Shown one piece after another: positions 46,169 through 58,900 of a stretch of 64,000 nucleotides of DNA. Below the pieces are notes generated by a model. That model searched no databases. It was not told where the DNA came from and worked only from the letters and a program-made list of their open reading frames with translations. The stretch covers positions 1,674,001 through 1,738,000 of the forward strand of contig JBBCBC010000022.1 in assembly GCA_037126765.1 (NCBI GenBank), in the 5' to 3' direction. The DNA comes from Stenogyne calaminthoides (taxonomy: Eukaryota; Streptophyta; Magnoliopsida; Lamiales; Lamiaceae). How positions within the stretch are numbered: position 1 is the first letter of the stretch; every line of letters begins with the position of its first letter. The translations under genes were made by a program, and so were the position numbers.

Positions 46169-46189
46169 ATCTCCCACTTATACTCAAAG

Positions 46190-49100
46190 TCTGCTTTTAA
46201 GTATACTACAACATGTCTCGAGTAGTCCGTGACATCTAATGTCACCTACACGAACCTAATAATTTCTCCCACTTATACTCAAAGCCCAGTTAACGGTCTT
46301 GACACCCATTCCACTCACATGTCTCTCGAATGTATTGGGAGGCGGACGCCAGAATGGATCTGCTAGTCGTCCTCGGATGCTATCTTTGCCACATCTATAT
46401 CCCTATCTTAACGATTTCTCGTATAAGATGTTTTTCCTTTAATGTGTTTGTTTGACTCGTGGACTCTTGGTTCTCTTGAATTTACAACCCGCCCCTAGCA
46501 TATATTGCTAGACAAATTGAAACACCATCCAAGTCCACTAAGAAGATCTAGAGCTCAATCGGTTCTTTCAACATTCACGCCAGACTACTTTTACCGACTT
46601 CCATGGTTGAGTCGGTGATGCATTTACGCTTCACACTCGTCCATTGGATAGGCTACACTTCCCAAATGGAAACACACTAATCGAGGCGGATAATTTTGCG
46701 AGTCTAAATCGATTGGAAATCCGAGTCCATGTAGCCCGGAGATGGGGATTGGAGTATCGGATCGATAAATCAACATTCTATCTCGAGTTCTTTTTTTTTT
46801 CTGACACTTCGAATGTTTTAACCGTCGATTAAATTTTCCTCGGGTTACTCGATATCTTGCTACCATGCCTACGCAAAAGCATATATCCCGGTCTCGTATA
46901 CGTGATTGCATACATAAGGTTTCCTCTGACGGTAGGAACCACAAGGAATGCCTTTCATGTCATCTATCTCCTTTTTGCGTCTTAGGGGACATTTTCTTGG
47001 ATAGATGGATTCCAAGTCCGAAAGTGCGAATCCTTTCTTGGAATCTTGCATCTTTGAATCGTTTTAAAACCGATGTCAATGTATGAATACTTGCGATAAC
47101 TTTGATCATCCTTTTCTTGCGATCTCGAGTAATCTTGATCCCAAGGATGTGTCCGGCTTTCCCTAAGTCTTTCATATCAAACTGTTTTGAAACGCCATGC
47201 CCTTACGTCTGACCACACCTTCACATCGTTCCCGATGATCACAATGTCATCTACGTATAGTACTAAGAATACCAATGCAGTTCCGATATGCTTTTTATAC
47301 ACACAACTTTCAAACTCGTTTTGATCAAACCCATAAGACTTTATTACATGATCAAAACTTTGGTTCCAAGCTCTGGATGCCTATTTGAGTCCGTAAATGG
47401 ACCTCTTGAGCTTTACAAACTAGGTGTTCTTGGCCTGTTTCAATGAAAACATGGGGTTGTTGCATATAGATCTTCTTATCAAGACTTCCGTTAAGGAAAA
47501 GTCATCTTGACATCTATTTGCCGATTTCAAAAGTCGAAATGTGACAATCGATAAGAGAATACAGATGGACTTAAGCATGACTACGGGCGAAAAAATTTCC
47601 TCATAATCGATCCCTTTCTTTATGAGTATAACCTTTCGCCATTAGTCTTGATTTAAAAGGTTTCAACTTTCCCGTCCGATCCTCTTTTCCTCTTATATAC
47701 CCACTTTCATACAATGGGTTTGACCCCATTAAGTGGTTCGACTAAACTCCACACTCTATTATGAAACATAGAACCCACTTCGCTTTCATTGTTTGTTTGC
47801 CAAGAATCTGCATCCTTATCTTGGAGTGCCTCATCATATGTCCATGGGTCCGATTCAGGGAATCAAGTCCAAGGACTCTCCTATTCCCATGAATCTCTCG
47901 AGGTTTCTAACAACCCTCCCACTATAACGAGGCTCGGTTGTGGCACGTATCATTTGGTATATCATCTAGTAAAAAATTCGGACCGAGGTTTGCCCTCTAA
48001 GCTCATTTAAGGTAATCTCACCTCTCGGGTTTTCTTTGGTTCATATAGTTTTCTTCCAAAATCTAAAGTAGGTCGCGGATGTCCACCTTTTGATCTTGAA
48101 CTATAGAATCATTCACCCTTTTTTTTCCTCGGGGTATCCTACAAAAAAAATTTTAATTACGATCGAGGATCCAATTTACGGTTTCCTTGTCCAACACGTG
48201 GGCGGACACCCCAAAGTTCTCATGTGTCTCATACTAGACTTGCATCCGGTCCACAATTCTTTGGGGTTCTGGGAACTGATTTGGATAGCACCAAGTTCAG
48301 AATGTAAGTCACTATTTTCCAAGGCATGACCCCAGAACGACTCGGGAAGATCCGTATAACTCATCATTGATCTAACAATTTCCAAAAGAATTACATTTGT
48401 CGCTCTTTAAACCCCATTTTGTTGAGGGTTCCGGTGCGATGAGTCGATACAATCCTTCATCGATAAGTAGTTCAAAAACTCATCACGAGGTATTCGCCTT
48501 CCACGATCGGATCGTAGAGACTTGATCGTTTTTCCATATGATTCTCTGCTCGAGCCTTAAATTCTTTAGAATTTCTCAAAGGCCTCAGATTCATGCTTCA
48601 TAAGGAAAATGTATCTTAAGTAATCATCAATAAAATTACTCATAACCTCCTCTTGCTTTGGTTGACATTTGACTACATACATTTATGTGAACGATCTCTA
48701 ACACTTCTTTAGCCCCATTCCCCTTGGCTCCAAATGCCATCTTGGTCATATTACTCTCCAAACATGATTCGCGAGTTGGAATCGATTCAACTTGGAGACG
48801 CCTCAAAGAACCATCTTTCACCAACCTTTGGATCCTCTTTGGATTTATATGACCTAATCTTAGATGCCAAAGAAGTGTCTCGTTCACGTCGATGAACGTT
48901 TTCTTTTCTCGAAACAGATTGATGTGTTATAGGATACATTTAAGTGAGTGGTGTGCCGCAGTTAATTGTATAGAGATTTTCCATCAATGTCCCGTAATGA
49001 GATACACTCATCATTTCAAAAATGATGTCATTCTTATTAGAAGAAACTTAGTGTCCTTTAATCGAATTTTAGAAACCGAAAGTGAATTCTTTCTAAAACG

Positions 49101-50103
49101 GGAACACAAAAGATAATCTCAAAAAAAAAACTTTATCTTCAAAAGATAGGTGCACTTCTCCCATCGCTTTTAATCTGCTACTCATGTAGCATTGCAATGT
49201 CTGCTACTTGCGTGTAAGATTGCAATAATCGTTACTACCGTAGTATTGCAATATCCGCCACTTACGTAGCATTGCAATGTCTTCTACTTTAAAACGTTGA
49301 CCCGATTAATGATGAGGATCTCACTCCCACTACATTGCGGATCATTTAGAACCCGGTAAGCCAACATGATTAGTGGATCTCGTATCAACCACCCACGAAT
49401 GAGAAGTATCGCCGCTAAACAAGTTTCAACAACTAGTGTGTGAGAATTACCTTTCTTTCCGTCCCTTTTGGGGTTGGAACAGCAAAACCTCCATTGTCCT
49501 CTCTCACCGCACTTAAGCACTTCCTCTTTTGGATTTTCCTTGACTCAACAAGCATTCCTCATCTTACCATTGCCCTTGGCAACAAATTGAGTTTTATTGC
49601 TCATGGCCTTTGGTCCTCTTCTTTATCTTGCCTACCCTTGGCCTAGAAGATGAAGACGGACCACTTGTCATCAAAAGCTTGAGTTTGGTGTCTTATCATC
49701 ATTTCTGCCGAGTCCAAAAGTTTGCAACAAATTAGCTAGCGAGGCCAAAATGCTCAAAAACCTTTTCGGGAGAATGAAGTACAAATTCATCTCGAGTCTC
49801 TAGATCATAATCTGCGACTCGGAATCTCAAGTTTGTTCAGGATGGGCCATCTATTTTGAGGACGTAATCCCTTACGGGTTTTTCCTCCACCATTTTCAGC
49901 TGACGACATCTCTCATGAAGGTGATCTCGACGAGTCCCGCGTGTTTTGACTCGTCGGTTGGCTCATCTAATTTTTTGTGTGTCAAAATCCACTCGTGCTT
50001 TTTTGTGCGATTAGGACAATTATAATTTTCCAATCAATATAGTTTCCATACATATTGTATTGACTTTAAAGTATAATAACAAAGGATTAAAAGGTAACGA
50101 CAT
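46190..50103 (-). pseudogene. Broken gag-pol of the minus-strand copia element
   Basis: Read on the minus strand: a gag start MSLPFNP at 50103; a damaged zinc knuckle CGERGQWRFCCSNPKRDGKK (about 49510-49450); integrase zinc-binding block LWHLRLGHINPKRIQRLVKDGSL (about 48875-48800); integrase/linker MEIVRSMMSYTDLPESFWGHALE (about 48385-48310); RT active site YVDD at 47256-47245; MKDLGKAGHILGIKITRD (about 47175-47120); and RNase H remnants near 46740. The same blocks in the same order occur in the plus-strand copy at 59954-63861. Stops and frame changes are frequent, and none of the frames is expected to make a product. A 33-36-bp tandem repeat interrupts the protease region. Confidence 0.85.
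49165..49290. repeat. Short tandem repeat within the minus-strand copia element
   Basis: About four diverged units of about 33 bp with 'ctactt-cgtagcattgcaat' (49170, 49202, 49236 and 49256 on). No equivalent is present in the plus-strand copy. Confidence 0.65.
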
Positions 50104-51522
50104 CTTTGAATCGAAATAAACAATAATATGCATAAGCACAAATATATCACAAGGTTTGATCACATGCCATCATATTTAAAATCTCAAAAAAAATATGAAC
50201 ACGCCAGATCGACCAACATCTCAAAACAGTTTAAATAAGCCACGTTGGGTGGGTCATTATTTAAACACATTCAAGCGGGTTACAAACAAGAACAGTTACA
50301 AACCCTTAATATCCAGATTAATAGTTGGCTCCCACTTGACCAATATAAAATTGACAGACTTGGAGAAGATATATGCATATCAATTTTATACCTAAGTAAT
50401 AACCATGATTAAATACTGAGGATTACTATTTCGCTTTGATCGAGCCTCGTTGGGAGGTCATAAATGCCACTAGTAATAACCCACAATCATCTCTTTGGAA
50501 TTCAACATGTGAAACCTATCTTTTTGGCCCCGTAGAAGGAATTTCTCCAAAAGAATTCACAAATAAATAAATCATGGAGGTCAAAATTAATTCAATTTTA
50601 TTATCCTGAATAAAATTGTCAATTAATTATTTAAAACATACTTAGTAATTTTGAAGTTGAGATTTTTCAATTTGGCAACCCTCATGCAAACACATTTAAA
50701 CAAATTAAATAAAGCATAAGATAGCACAAATAAATCAAGAATAACAGAAAAAAAAAAAATTATCCAATTGTCATGGTTTGAAAATTGGGCACAAATTATC
50801 CAAGTGGTTTGATTTTTCTTGAATCTTGAACACGTCTCGATTTACGCCACTTGTTAGAAAAATTCTTACGTCTCTAACCGCCACTTGTTGCCTTGCAGAG
50901 ATGATGCTAACCGATATCCGGCCCGGTTTGGGAAACTTAGGCAACCTCGGCACCGCTGGCGAGGACCAGACAGCCCTTAAACTCGGCTTCCTGGCAGAGT
51001 CGGCGATCCCTCGGACAGCGGCTTCGCCGTTGTAGCGCCTCGCCCGCGACCTCGGCGGCCCTTCGTCGTCTCCGCGTCCAGCCGAAGCAGCCCATCCGCT
51101 AAACTGGGCCTTGCACCGCCCGTCTTGTATGACCCCTCGCCCTCGCGTCGCTTCGGCCGCCCGGGTGCCGGTAGCAAACATTACGGATTTAGATCCTTTT
51201 AATTCTTCGTCTTTTTCGTTCCGATCCTAAGTATAATTTATTTACAAAAATAAATAAACCTAGATCTAGACTAGTCTATTACATTGATCAAATCAAACAA
51301 ATCCTAGTCTGCTCGTGGATTTTCTCACCGAGGCAAAACAAATCCGAGCGAATCGAATTAAAAAACCACGGTTTATATGCATGCAAAATAAAACATTAAA
51401 ATCCAAGACAATTGGATACACTCAAAAGCAGATCTAACAGTTCTACTATCCAATTTCAAATTTAATGTCCACGAATTAAATTACAATTTAAAAAATTGAG
51501 TCAAACAAAGGCTCGATACGAT
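50104..51522 (-). other. 5' leader of the minus-strand copia element
   Basis: An untranslated leader between LTR and gag. Segments at 50180-50470 and 50690-50830 are inverted homologues of 59580-59860 and 59230-59390 in the plus-strand copy. A GC-rich patch (50900-51180) gives a 136-codon frame with no recognisable domain. Confidence 0.7.
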
Positions 51523-53387
51523 TATTGGGGAATGAGTTTACCTGAGATCTATTCTAATTGAATATTTAAATACAAATTTAATTCATTAATTATTACTAGC
51601 ATGAATTAATCCTATATTAATTCAAATAATAATTGCAACAACATATCATGCATATAAAAAAGACACGTAAAACCTCGCGACGCGGAATCTCACGGGTTTA
51701 CGTGAGCGTACCTCCGGGATGGCGTGGCTTTGGTCGGACGGACTAACCAAAAGGACTTCCCAAGTATTCCCTTAGCCCTTGCTTTCGACAATCCGATTGG
51801 AAGGATACTCGCGAACAATTAACAAAAGGAAAAAAAAAGAAACTTTGTTGCATCAACATGTGGATTTGCTAATATTTCCGGCCACATGGAATTGTACTTG
51901 GGAATGAACTAATCATCCCTATTTATAGGAGAGGGGTGAACAGAAATTTTTGTGTTTTTTTTCAATGTGGGAAAAGACTTTTCTTGGTCACCAAGAAATC
52001 TTGAATGTATCCCATATATTCTTTTTTTCCCATAATTAAAATATTCCACAAAAAATCCACCTCCTATTTTTATGGAGATTTTCGAAAATATTAAGTGCAA
52101 GATTCCAAGATTTGGATCTTCTTGAATTTATGAGATATTCTTGTATTTCAAGAAATACATATCTTCCATAATATCTTTTCAAGAAAATCAAGAAAATCAA
52201 GAAAATCTTTCTTGCCCACTATATTTCCAAAATTTCGAAAATTTCACTATGTATAACCAAGTGGGAGATTTCTTGAATTTAATGAGATAATCTTGTATTC
52301 CAAGAATACATATCTTCATTCCATAACAAAATTCAAAGAAAAAACTTTCTCCTCTTTTTATCCATAATTTTAAAAATTAGAAAAATATTAAGCAACAATA
52401 TTTATTTTATTTTAATCACCTTTTCAGTTATTGGACTATATGTTGGGCTACTCAGGGGGCCTTTAGGAGAATTAAGATTAGACCTTCTAATGGATCTTGA
52501 ATATCTAATATTGAGCCACAATATAATTCAAGCCCATAAATATTAATTAATCCCACTACATAATTAATATTGACTATCCATCTTAACCCGTATTACGGTC
52601 AATATGGCTCCCTTCATTATTTCCGTGTTTAAGATTATCTAGCCCATTAATTAATTCAAGCCACTTTGAAATAGCTTTCCGTTAATTAATATCTTTTGTC
52701 CTTGGTCGAGAACGCGGTTCAACATTATTATCCATCTGGAAACTAATTCCACTTGCAAGATTTGGTATGACAAAACTTATGAACCTCCCAAGGGGACAAA
52801 TCAAGCAAGCGTACTTGCACACGATTCTTCGTATTAAATCTTAGCAATCACATGTGACCAATAATATTGCCCAAGATAAAAAGTATTGAATCTCTCTCTG
52901 ATTCGCTACCCATGATAAATCAAAGCAATAGTTACCAATCCCACGTGATCCTATTTAAGGGACGAAGGTTAAGAAACAACGAACCACTGAGGTCTAATTC
53001 TTCCTTGTTCAGTTCTGAAGAATTTATCTTGTAGGTCCTATTCAGCTCATCAGTCATGCACTAGTGTAATCTCTTGGTCAAGACAAACCAATCTGAGCCT
53101 TACACCTCAACCTTTCACGATGGTTGTTCATTTCCATCTAGGTCGTGAATGGCGTACTTATAGTTACAAGGAATTTGTTAATTTAATCTTACGTGATCGG
53201 GTATCACTAAATTAACTACTGATGTAACACGCATTTAATTATTGAAACAGTTTATGCAAAGAAATATATGTAACATTCAATCATATTTAAAAGCATCGAT
53301 GATAAACAATTTATTTCAGTAAATAAGTCTGGAAATTCAGTTTCGATTATACAAAGTAAAAGCATACTTTTCAGTATAATCCCAACA
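51523..53387 (-). repeat. LTR (5' LTR of the minus-strand copia element)
   Basis: 1865 bp. The first bases are TATTGGGG rather than TGTTGGGG; the far end CCCAACA is intact. Confidence 0.92.
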
Positions 53388-53392
53388 ACCAG

Positions 53393-54458
53393 ATGGGTTA
53401 CTTTATGAACCCCCCTTTCTTGGTGCGCGATCATCTTATTTAGGTGCGATCACTTCGTCTTAGGGCCGTCTTATTTAGTTTGTGACCCTTTCATCATCCC
53501 GCCATTACTCTGGGTATCTGTAAGTCTGAAGTCGTCTTTTTACTATTACCCATTACTCGCTTTTCTTTCATGGGAATCGAGAGTACAAACTTGTTCGTCA
53601 GTGAACATAGACTTGGGCTCGTTAAATCTTTTCGGTCGTCGTCCATTTTAGGTGCGACCTCAAATAGGCTGAACTAGAAAATCTTAGCGAACAAAAAGTA
53701 CATATATCTTTCTTTTCTTTTTGCAACACTTTGTATTCTATTACAATCTTCATATTTGAAGAAGACTAATCTATTACACAACTATAGATATCGGACTAGG
53801 GTTTTGAATTTAAACCTTGTCTTGAGTAGACACCTAATGGCCTCACCTTGTCCGCGAAATTGATGTTGACAAGGATGTGGCACATCATCATCTGTCTACC
53901 CTTTGGTCTTCAAGAACATGCTCGGCGCAAAGAAGAATAAGCTTTTGTCCCTCCCGGACAAAGCCGTGATTATCGCGAGGGCTGCGACATGAGCATGTGG
54001 CGAGCATGCTTTTTCGCTTATATCAAAAGTAGCAAATGTTACTTCGCACCATTCCATCCCTTTAATAGATGCTCATCGGAATCAGATATATTGCTTTGGA
54101 GCGGACACTATGACATCCCTCCTTCGAGGAGATTTTGGGATACATAGGGACTAATGACTTACTAATGCATAAGCAAGAGTAACGGGAAGGGCAACCATAA
54201 CTCAAAAGCATCTTGAGTCCCAAGAACAAGCTTCCACCTTGCACAACCTTGAGGTCTTTGAGACTCGGGGAGCAAAATATTCTTGATGAGCTCTGGTGAT
54301 CTATTCTGATCCTTTGCTTCAAACAAACGTAGAGCCCGATGGAAGAAGTGGCGAATCAAAGCGAAGTGGAGGAGCAAGGGAACGGTTCATTCTTGACCAA
54401 CCCTCGAGCTCATTTCATACCCCGATCTGCAAGATGTCTTCTTGATTAAGGTCGATTT
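53393..54458. other. Continuation of the interrupted unit; then unidentified retroelement DNA
   Basis: 53393-53700 repeats the 'tcttatttaggtgcgac' theme seen before the copia insertion. No supported gene follows. The boundary to the Sirevirus-like 3' region is not visible. Confidence 0.45.
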
Positions 54459-56486
54459 GTGTTCATCCTCAATCGGACTCTTCCCGAGATGTTTGACATT
54501 CGCCGATTCGGAGGGAAGACTAGTGGAATGAGGAGAGACGCTTCCCGACCGACTTCTCGGGGTTCGGAGGACAAAGCTCGGGATGAAAACTCCGATTTTG
54601 ATGAGCCGGTTCGAGAGGAAGATAGCCGAGAGGAGAGCGACCGGGTTGGTGCCCCTAGCGTGGAGACAAATCTCAAAGATGGAGATGGGGACCAACAGGG
54701 AGAAAGGCGAGGATCGGGCTCGGATGGAGAAGGAAACTTCGTCGTCGATCAACTCCGAATCGGTCAACCTCGACTGAAGCTAGCACTCTTGGTACCTTTT
54801 CGCACTATTAACAATTATGCCAAAGTTCTTCAAAAGTTCTATCTTTAATTAAATTGTTCGATAAATGATCGAGGCTCATTGAGATCGGAGCTTCGGGATA
54901 AAGTCGGCTTCAGGATGATCAATCGACGCGGGGTGCGAAGGCTCCCCGAGATTGATCTCACTCCCTTGATGGAGAAACTTGAGAAGGTTGAGCCAATGAT
55001 GAACAAAATTGATCGATGGAAGAAACATTGGCTAAACCAAGCTCGGAAGATGGAAAGTCTTAGTCACTTCTTCGAAATTGGTGCTAATCCAAAACACTCG
55101 ACCTCAAGATGACCTCCATGGAAGATAAAAGTCAATGAAAAAGTTGGAGGAGTCAAAATTCAGCCGGTGTTGAAATGAAACGAAGCACCAGTCAATTGCA
55201 TTTCTAGAGGTGAAATTGGCAGAGAGGAATGAAGTGATGATCAAATCTGCTGTTGAGGAAATGAGCTCAATGCTCATGACCAAGATGACAGAAATGTTTA
55301 AAGAAGCACTCTCTGGCCAGTTTGCCCATTTATCTGAAGAATTTTCTGTGGCCAAGAACCATCTCAGGAGGCTGGAAGACGAACAAGATCAAATAGCGAG
55401 AGAGGTTCATTGTGTGCAAAAGAGCAATATCACATGGACACAACACTCTCGGACTTCTTCCAAATTACGGTGCCAAGAAGGGGGAAAAGGAAGGTGAAGA
55501 CTTCAGGAAGTTATTGGCACGTACTTTGGAGAAGAAGGCTCAGAAAGATGCTGAAATGTATAACCTATCAAAAGCCTTAAAAGAAGTCGAAGCTACTGAG
55601 AAGATGAAGTTCGCTCAGGTGGAAAAGCCTATCTACACTCGAGTTTCTGAGCAAACCATGCTTGATGTTGCAAGAGAGAAACTGAAAGTGCTAGAACTAA
55701 GGTTGGAACAAGCCCGACCGCTTGGTGCCTATGAAGAGGAAAGCCTTTTGTTCAACCCGAAAATAAGCAGCAAAGGCTTTGGCCAATCCAGAAAAAAGTG
55801 ATTACGGATGAAGATGAAGAAGAATCTGAGTCTCAACCTCAGAAGAAAGTCTTCAACACAAGAGATGCTCAGAAGACACTCTAGATAGAACAAGCTAAGA
55901 AAGTTTTTGCCGCCTGGTCTTAAGCGCGTCGTGATCGAAAGAAGATAGACGAAGAAGCGTGTCACGAGTAAATTCAAGAAGTTTGCGAGCAAGAGGAAAG
56001 GGACATCAAAAGCACTGAAGTGGCCCCACGTTGATAAATGGATGCCTATCAAACTCAACGATATGTGGGAAGAGGTCAAGAGACCTTCCGGTTCTATTAT
56101 GATGTGCTCGAGGGAGTGGAGAGGGAAAGCTTCGGATCGTAATGAAGCATTCATTGAATATCTCCTAACCTTCTATCCAAAGTATCTACAGAGTCGATTA
56201 ACCTTGCGGATGAAGGAGAGGTACAGATAGTAGCCCCCGGGTCCATATTCCTATCCTCCTCCAAGACTTGGTAATGGCTTGGTGAATGAGAAGGCCATTA
56301 CTTAAGAAATTGCTTCAAGATCTTTGGTCGATTGGGTTTAACGAGAAACAATCCGGACATCATCAAGGAGAGAAATGAGTGAAGAGATTTTTCGAATGTT
56401 CGACACAGAGGTGCCCACGATGAAGTTGAGAATGAAGCAAATCAAGAGCAAGAAGATCAAGAGCCAAAATCAAGATCAAGACTCGT
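54459..56486 (+). pseudogene. 3' ORF of a Sirevirus-like copia element (coiled-coil rich), broken
   Basis: Frames 54459-54848, 54879-55112, 55210-55497 and 55412-55801 read as one long acidic/coiled-coil protein broken by frame changes. Blocks include RRGVRRLPEIDLTPLMEKLE (about 54922), LAERNEVMIKSAVEEMSSML (about 55217) and KLLARTLEKKAQKDAEMYNL (about 55508). A degenerate tail rich in E and K runs to about 56486. It sits just before a polypurine tract and LTR, where Sireviruses often carry an extra, sometimes env-like, ORF. I recognise no enzyme domain and no clear membrane segment, so an envelope role is not supported. Confidence 0.5.
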
Positions 56487-56639
56487 AAGATTACGTAATC
56501 TTTAAATTTTGTCTTTTTGATTTTGTTGATAAACTCATTGTAATCTGTAACTCAAACCAATCATCAATGAATATTTATCATTTATGCTCAAAAGATAATA
56601 TCTCATTATCTTATTTACATGTCTTTATTTTGATATGCT

Positions 56640-56904
56640 GAATGAATGTCCCTGAACTGACTGTATGTTGTTAAGGGGGAAATTGTTTAAGTATTTGGTG
56701 ATGAACTATTTAAGAAAGATTCATTACTGAAGAAATTGTTGAATGATTTAAATTGTTGGGAGACTCTCTGAAATTGTTGGGAGATTCTCTAATTTAGGAA
56801 ATTGTTGGGAGACAACCAATCTTGTAATAGGATAAACTGAAACCTGAGTATAGGTTATATGTTTGTAACAAGATAGGTTTTGGCATCATCAAAAAGGGGG
56901 AAAT
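56640..56904 (+). promoter_or_regulatory. Repeated polypurine-tract/LTR-start motifs of the Sirevirus-like element
   Basis: The functional-looking tract is CATCATCAAAAAGGGGGAAA (56884-56903) right before TGTTGGGAG. Degenerate echoes of 'gaaattgttgggaga' occur at about 56750, 56776 and 56807, and 'aagggggaaattgtt' at about 56675. Confidence 0.7.
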
Positions 56905-58560
56905 TGTTGGGAGATGAATTTAATAAAAGATATATGATTTTGATTAGATCCCAAAACCCCTAAGTATGACATGTTCAGAATAATCTTGATAGTTGAGTCA
57001 GGATTCAGTTTTAGAGTATTCAGGATGTTATCTGCAAAATGTATAGTCAGCAGATATAGTTCAGGATAAGTTCTGAAGACTCTGAAGAACTCAGTATGAA
57101 ACTTAAGTTTACAAGACTCAAGAGGAAATCGAGTATCCAAGACTCGAAGATGATCTTGAGATATCAAGACTCGATGTGATCTTGAATCAAGACTCAAGAT
57201 GAAGATTCATTAGATCGACCAAGATATCTCGAGAAGACCACAAGACTCGAAGACTCAAGACGCAAGATCGAAGATCAAGATCAAGATCAAGAATATCAAG
57301 GCACGAAAAGACTCGCATAATGTCTTCAATGCTTTCGATAAAAACTGAATGTTCCGAGGCAATCAATATATCTATCTCAAGGATGAAATCTTCGAGAAGA
57401 TCGCGATTCCTTAGAAAATAGATATTTGCCAAGACATTCAAAATCGCGCATAAAAGGAACTAAGTCAGAAGTGTTGTTAAGGTTATATCAAACTCAGAGT
57501 TTGTAACCAAAAGAGTCGTTGAAGATGTCTACCTATAACTGGAGACAAAAGTCAAAAAGAAGAAGACAACAACATACCATCTATACGACATCGACGATGA
57601 CGGTCATTGAAAAAAGATGTCAGATGTACAAAAAGTTCCAGACTGCAAAAAAAAGTGAAGACCGGCTACATGAAAGGCTATTGCCTAAAACGTGTTAAGG
57701 AGTTTCAAACCCTAAATATAGTCGTTCCTCACACACCTTAAGAGGAAACTCACGAAGCTATCTCTCCAACGGATAGTTTTCAAGAGTGACCTTGGTGTAT
57801 GCCTATAAATACTAGTGACCCTCTACATTGTAAGGTTACGGTAAATTTATACGCAACTCAAGAGCTCAAACTTATTCTTGCAAAAGTTAAAGCACTCGAA
57901 AAACCTAGAATTTCCCAAGTGCTTCTATATTGATGAGAGCTCACTATACTAAGCCTAGCTTGATAAGATTTATCCAAAGCTTAGTCGAGATATCCTAACC
58001 CTTTGCATTGTACTTCATTGTAAAGGATATCTCATCCTAGTTGGAAACCAACCGAGAAACCCCAAACCCTTGAGAAGGTAGTTGGAGTGTGTTTGTTGGT
58101 GAGAAGAGTTGTAAAGAGTTAGTAAACTACGCCGGAGTAGTCGAAAAGCTCTAGAGGAGAAGTTAGTAAGCTCTGAGGGTAGTCCGAAAGCTTGTTTGTG
58201 TTTGAGTAAGTAAACTACGGAGGTAGTCGAAAAGCTCAAGGTCGGGTTGAGTAAGTAAACTACGTGGAGTAGTCGAGCTCGGGGCGAGTTGAGAAAGTAA
58301 ACTACGCGGGTAGTCGAAGCTCGGATGTGATTAGTGAATTTCTCGAGGATCGAGAGAGAGTGGGCGTAGGAGCTTGAGTCTCACGAACCACTATAATTGT
58401 TGTGTTGTTTATTACTTTTCCTTATCTCGTGCTTAATTGTTGCATTGACTTGATTTTGAAAGCATACTTTTCAATCGATATTCAATTGGAATCAATCCAC
58501 TTTGAAGTTGCATAACTGAATCACGACCTAATCACTATTTCATAAAGGGAAGGTTTTTTG
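56905..58560 (+). mobile_element. 3' LTR of the Sirevirus-like element (right end uncertain)
   Basis: It starts TGTTGGGAGATGAATTTAAT after the polypurine tract. It has LTR landmarks in order: an AAGACTC-rich U3 (57060-57260), 'ctataaatactagtgaccct' TATA region (57804), the tandem repeats at 58108-58325, and CACGAACCACTATAATTGTT (58381). No TG...CA end with duplication could be fixed; I place the end near 58560. The matching 5' LTR is not in the window. Confidence 0.6.
58108..58325. repeat. Tandem repeat in the Sirevirus-like LTR
   Basis: About five units of 40-50 bp built on 'gttagtaaactacg-ggagtagtcgaaagctc'. Confidence 0.8.
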
Positions 58561-58900
58561 AAGAAAGCTTAAAACGAGTATAAAACAGAACTGACCATTC
58601 CGCCTTACGGTGGCTAGTAGAGCATAGATAGTTACCAAACTGAGCGTGCTCTTACGAGGGTTGATAAGAAGTTAGTTATCCCGATCCAAAGCATTTCGGG
58701 GATCTCATTTACTCGAGGACTCGGTTAGGATTATTTGAATTATCGAAAGCATTTCCGGGATCAACTTATCTGCGAGTAGACTTTGACTTCAGCGTCCGTC
58801 GTCTTCTCGGGAACCTAATCTTCGAGGATATCGGCCAACGTGACCTCGGTAAGAAAAAAGTTTAAAAAACGAACCGCGTGTATTCCCCCATACGATGTAA
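58561..58900. other. Unresolved junction between two retroelements
   Basis: It lies between the Sirevirus-like LTR and the leader of the plus-strand copia element. No 1.85-kb 5' LTR of the copia family is present here, so the join is a truncation or a misassembly. Confidence 0.45.

Larger units (their letters stand above)
44319..53387 (-). mobile_element. Full-length Ty1/copia retrotransposon, minus strand, TSD ACCAG
   Basis: Two LTRs (44319-46168 and 51523-53387) of about 1.85 kb enclose a 5.35-kb interior. The 5-bp duplication ACCAG lies at 44314-44318 and 53388-53392. On the minus strand the LTR starts TGTTGGGATTATACTGAAAA, and the polypurine tract AAGTGGGAGAT directly precedes it (46169-46180). 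Next to the other LTR a PBS-like TATC-GAGCC remains (51509-51520). It is inserted in the PF04195-like unit. It belongs to the same family as the solo LTR at 790-2708 and the plus-strand element at the window end. Confidence 0.93.

Noticed and set aside
46624..47175. Minus-strand frames resembling polyprotein pieces as separate genes
   Set aside because: They match RT and RNase H blocks of the plus-strand copia copy and are fragments of the damaged polyprotein.
50900..51180. GC-rich 136-codon frame, considered as an rDNA fragment or a gene
   Set aside because: It lies inside the copia leader, whose flanks match the leader at 58901-59953. I see no rRNA signature and no protein domain.
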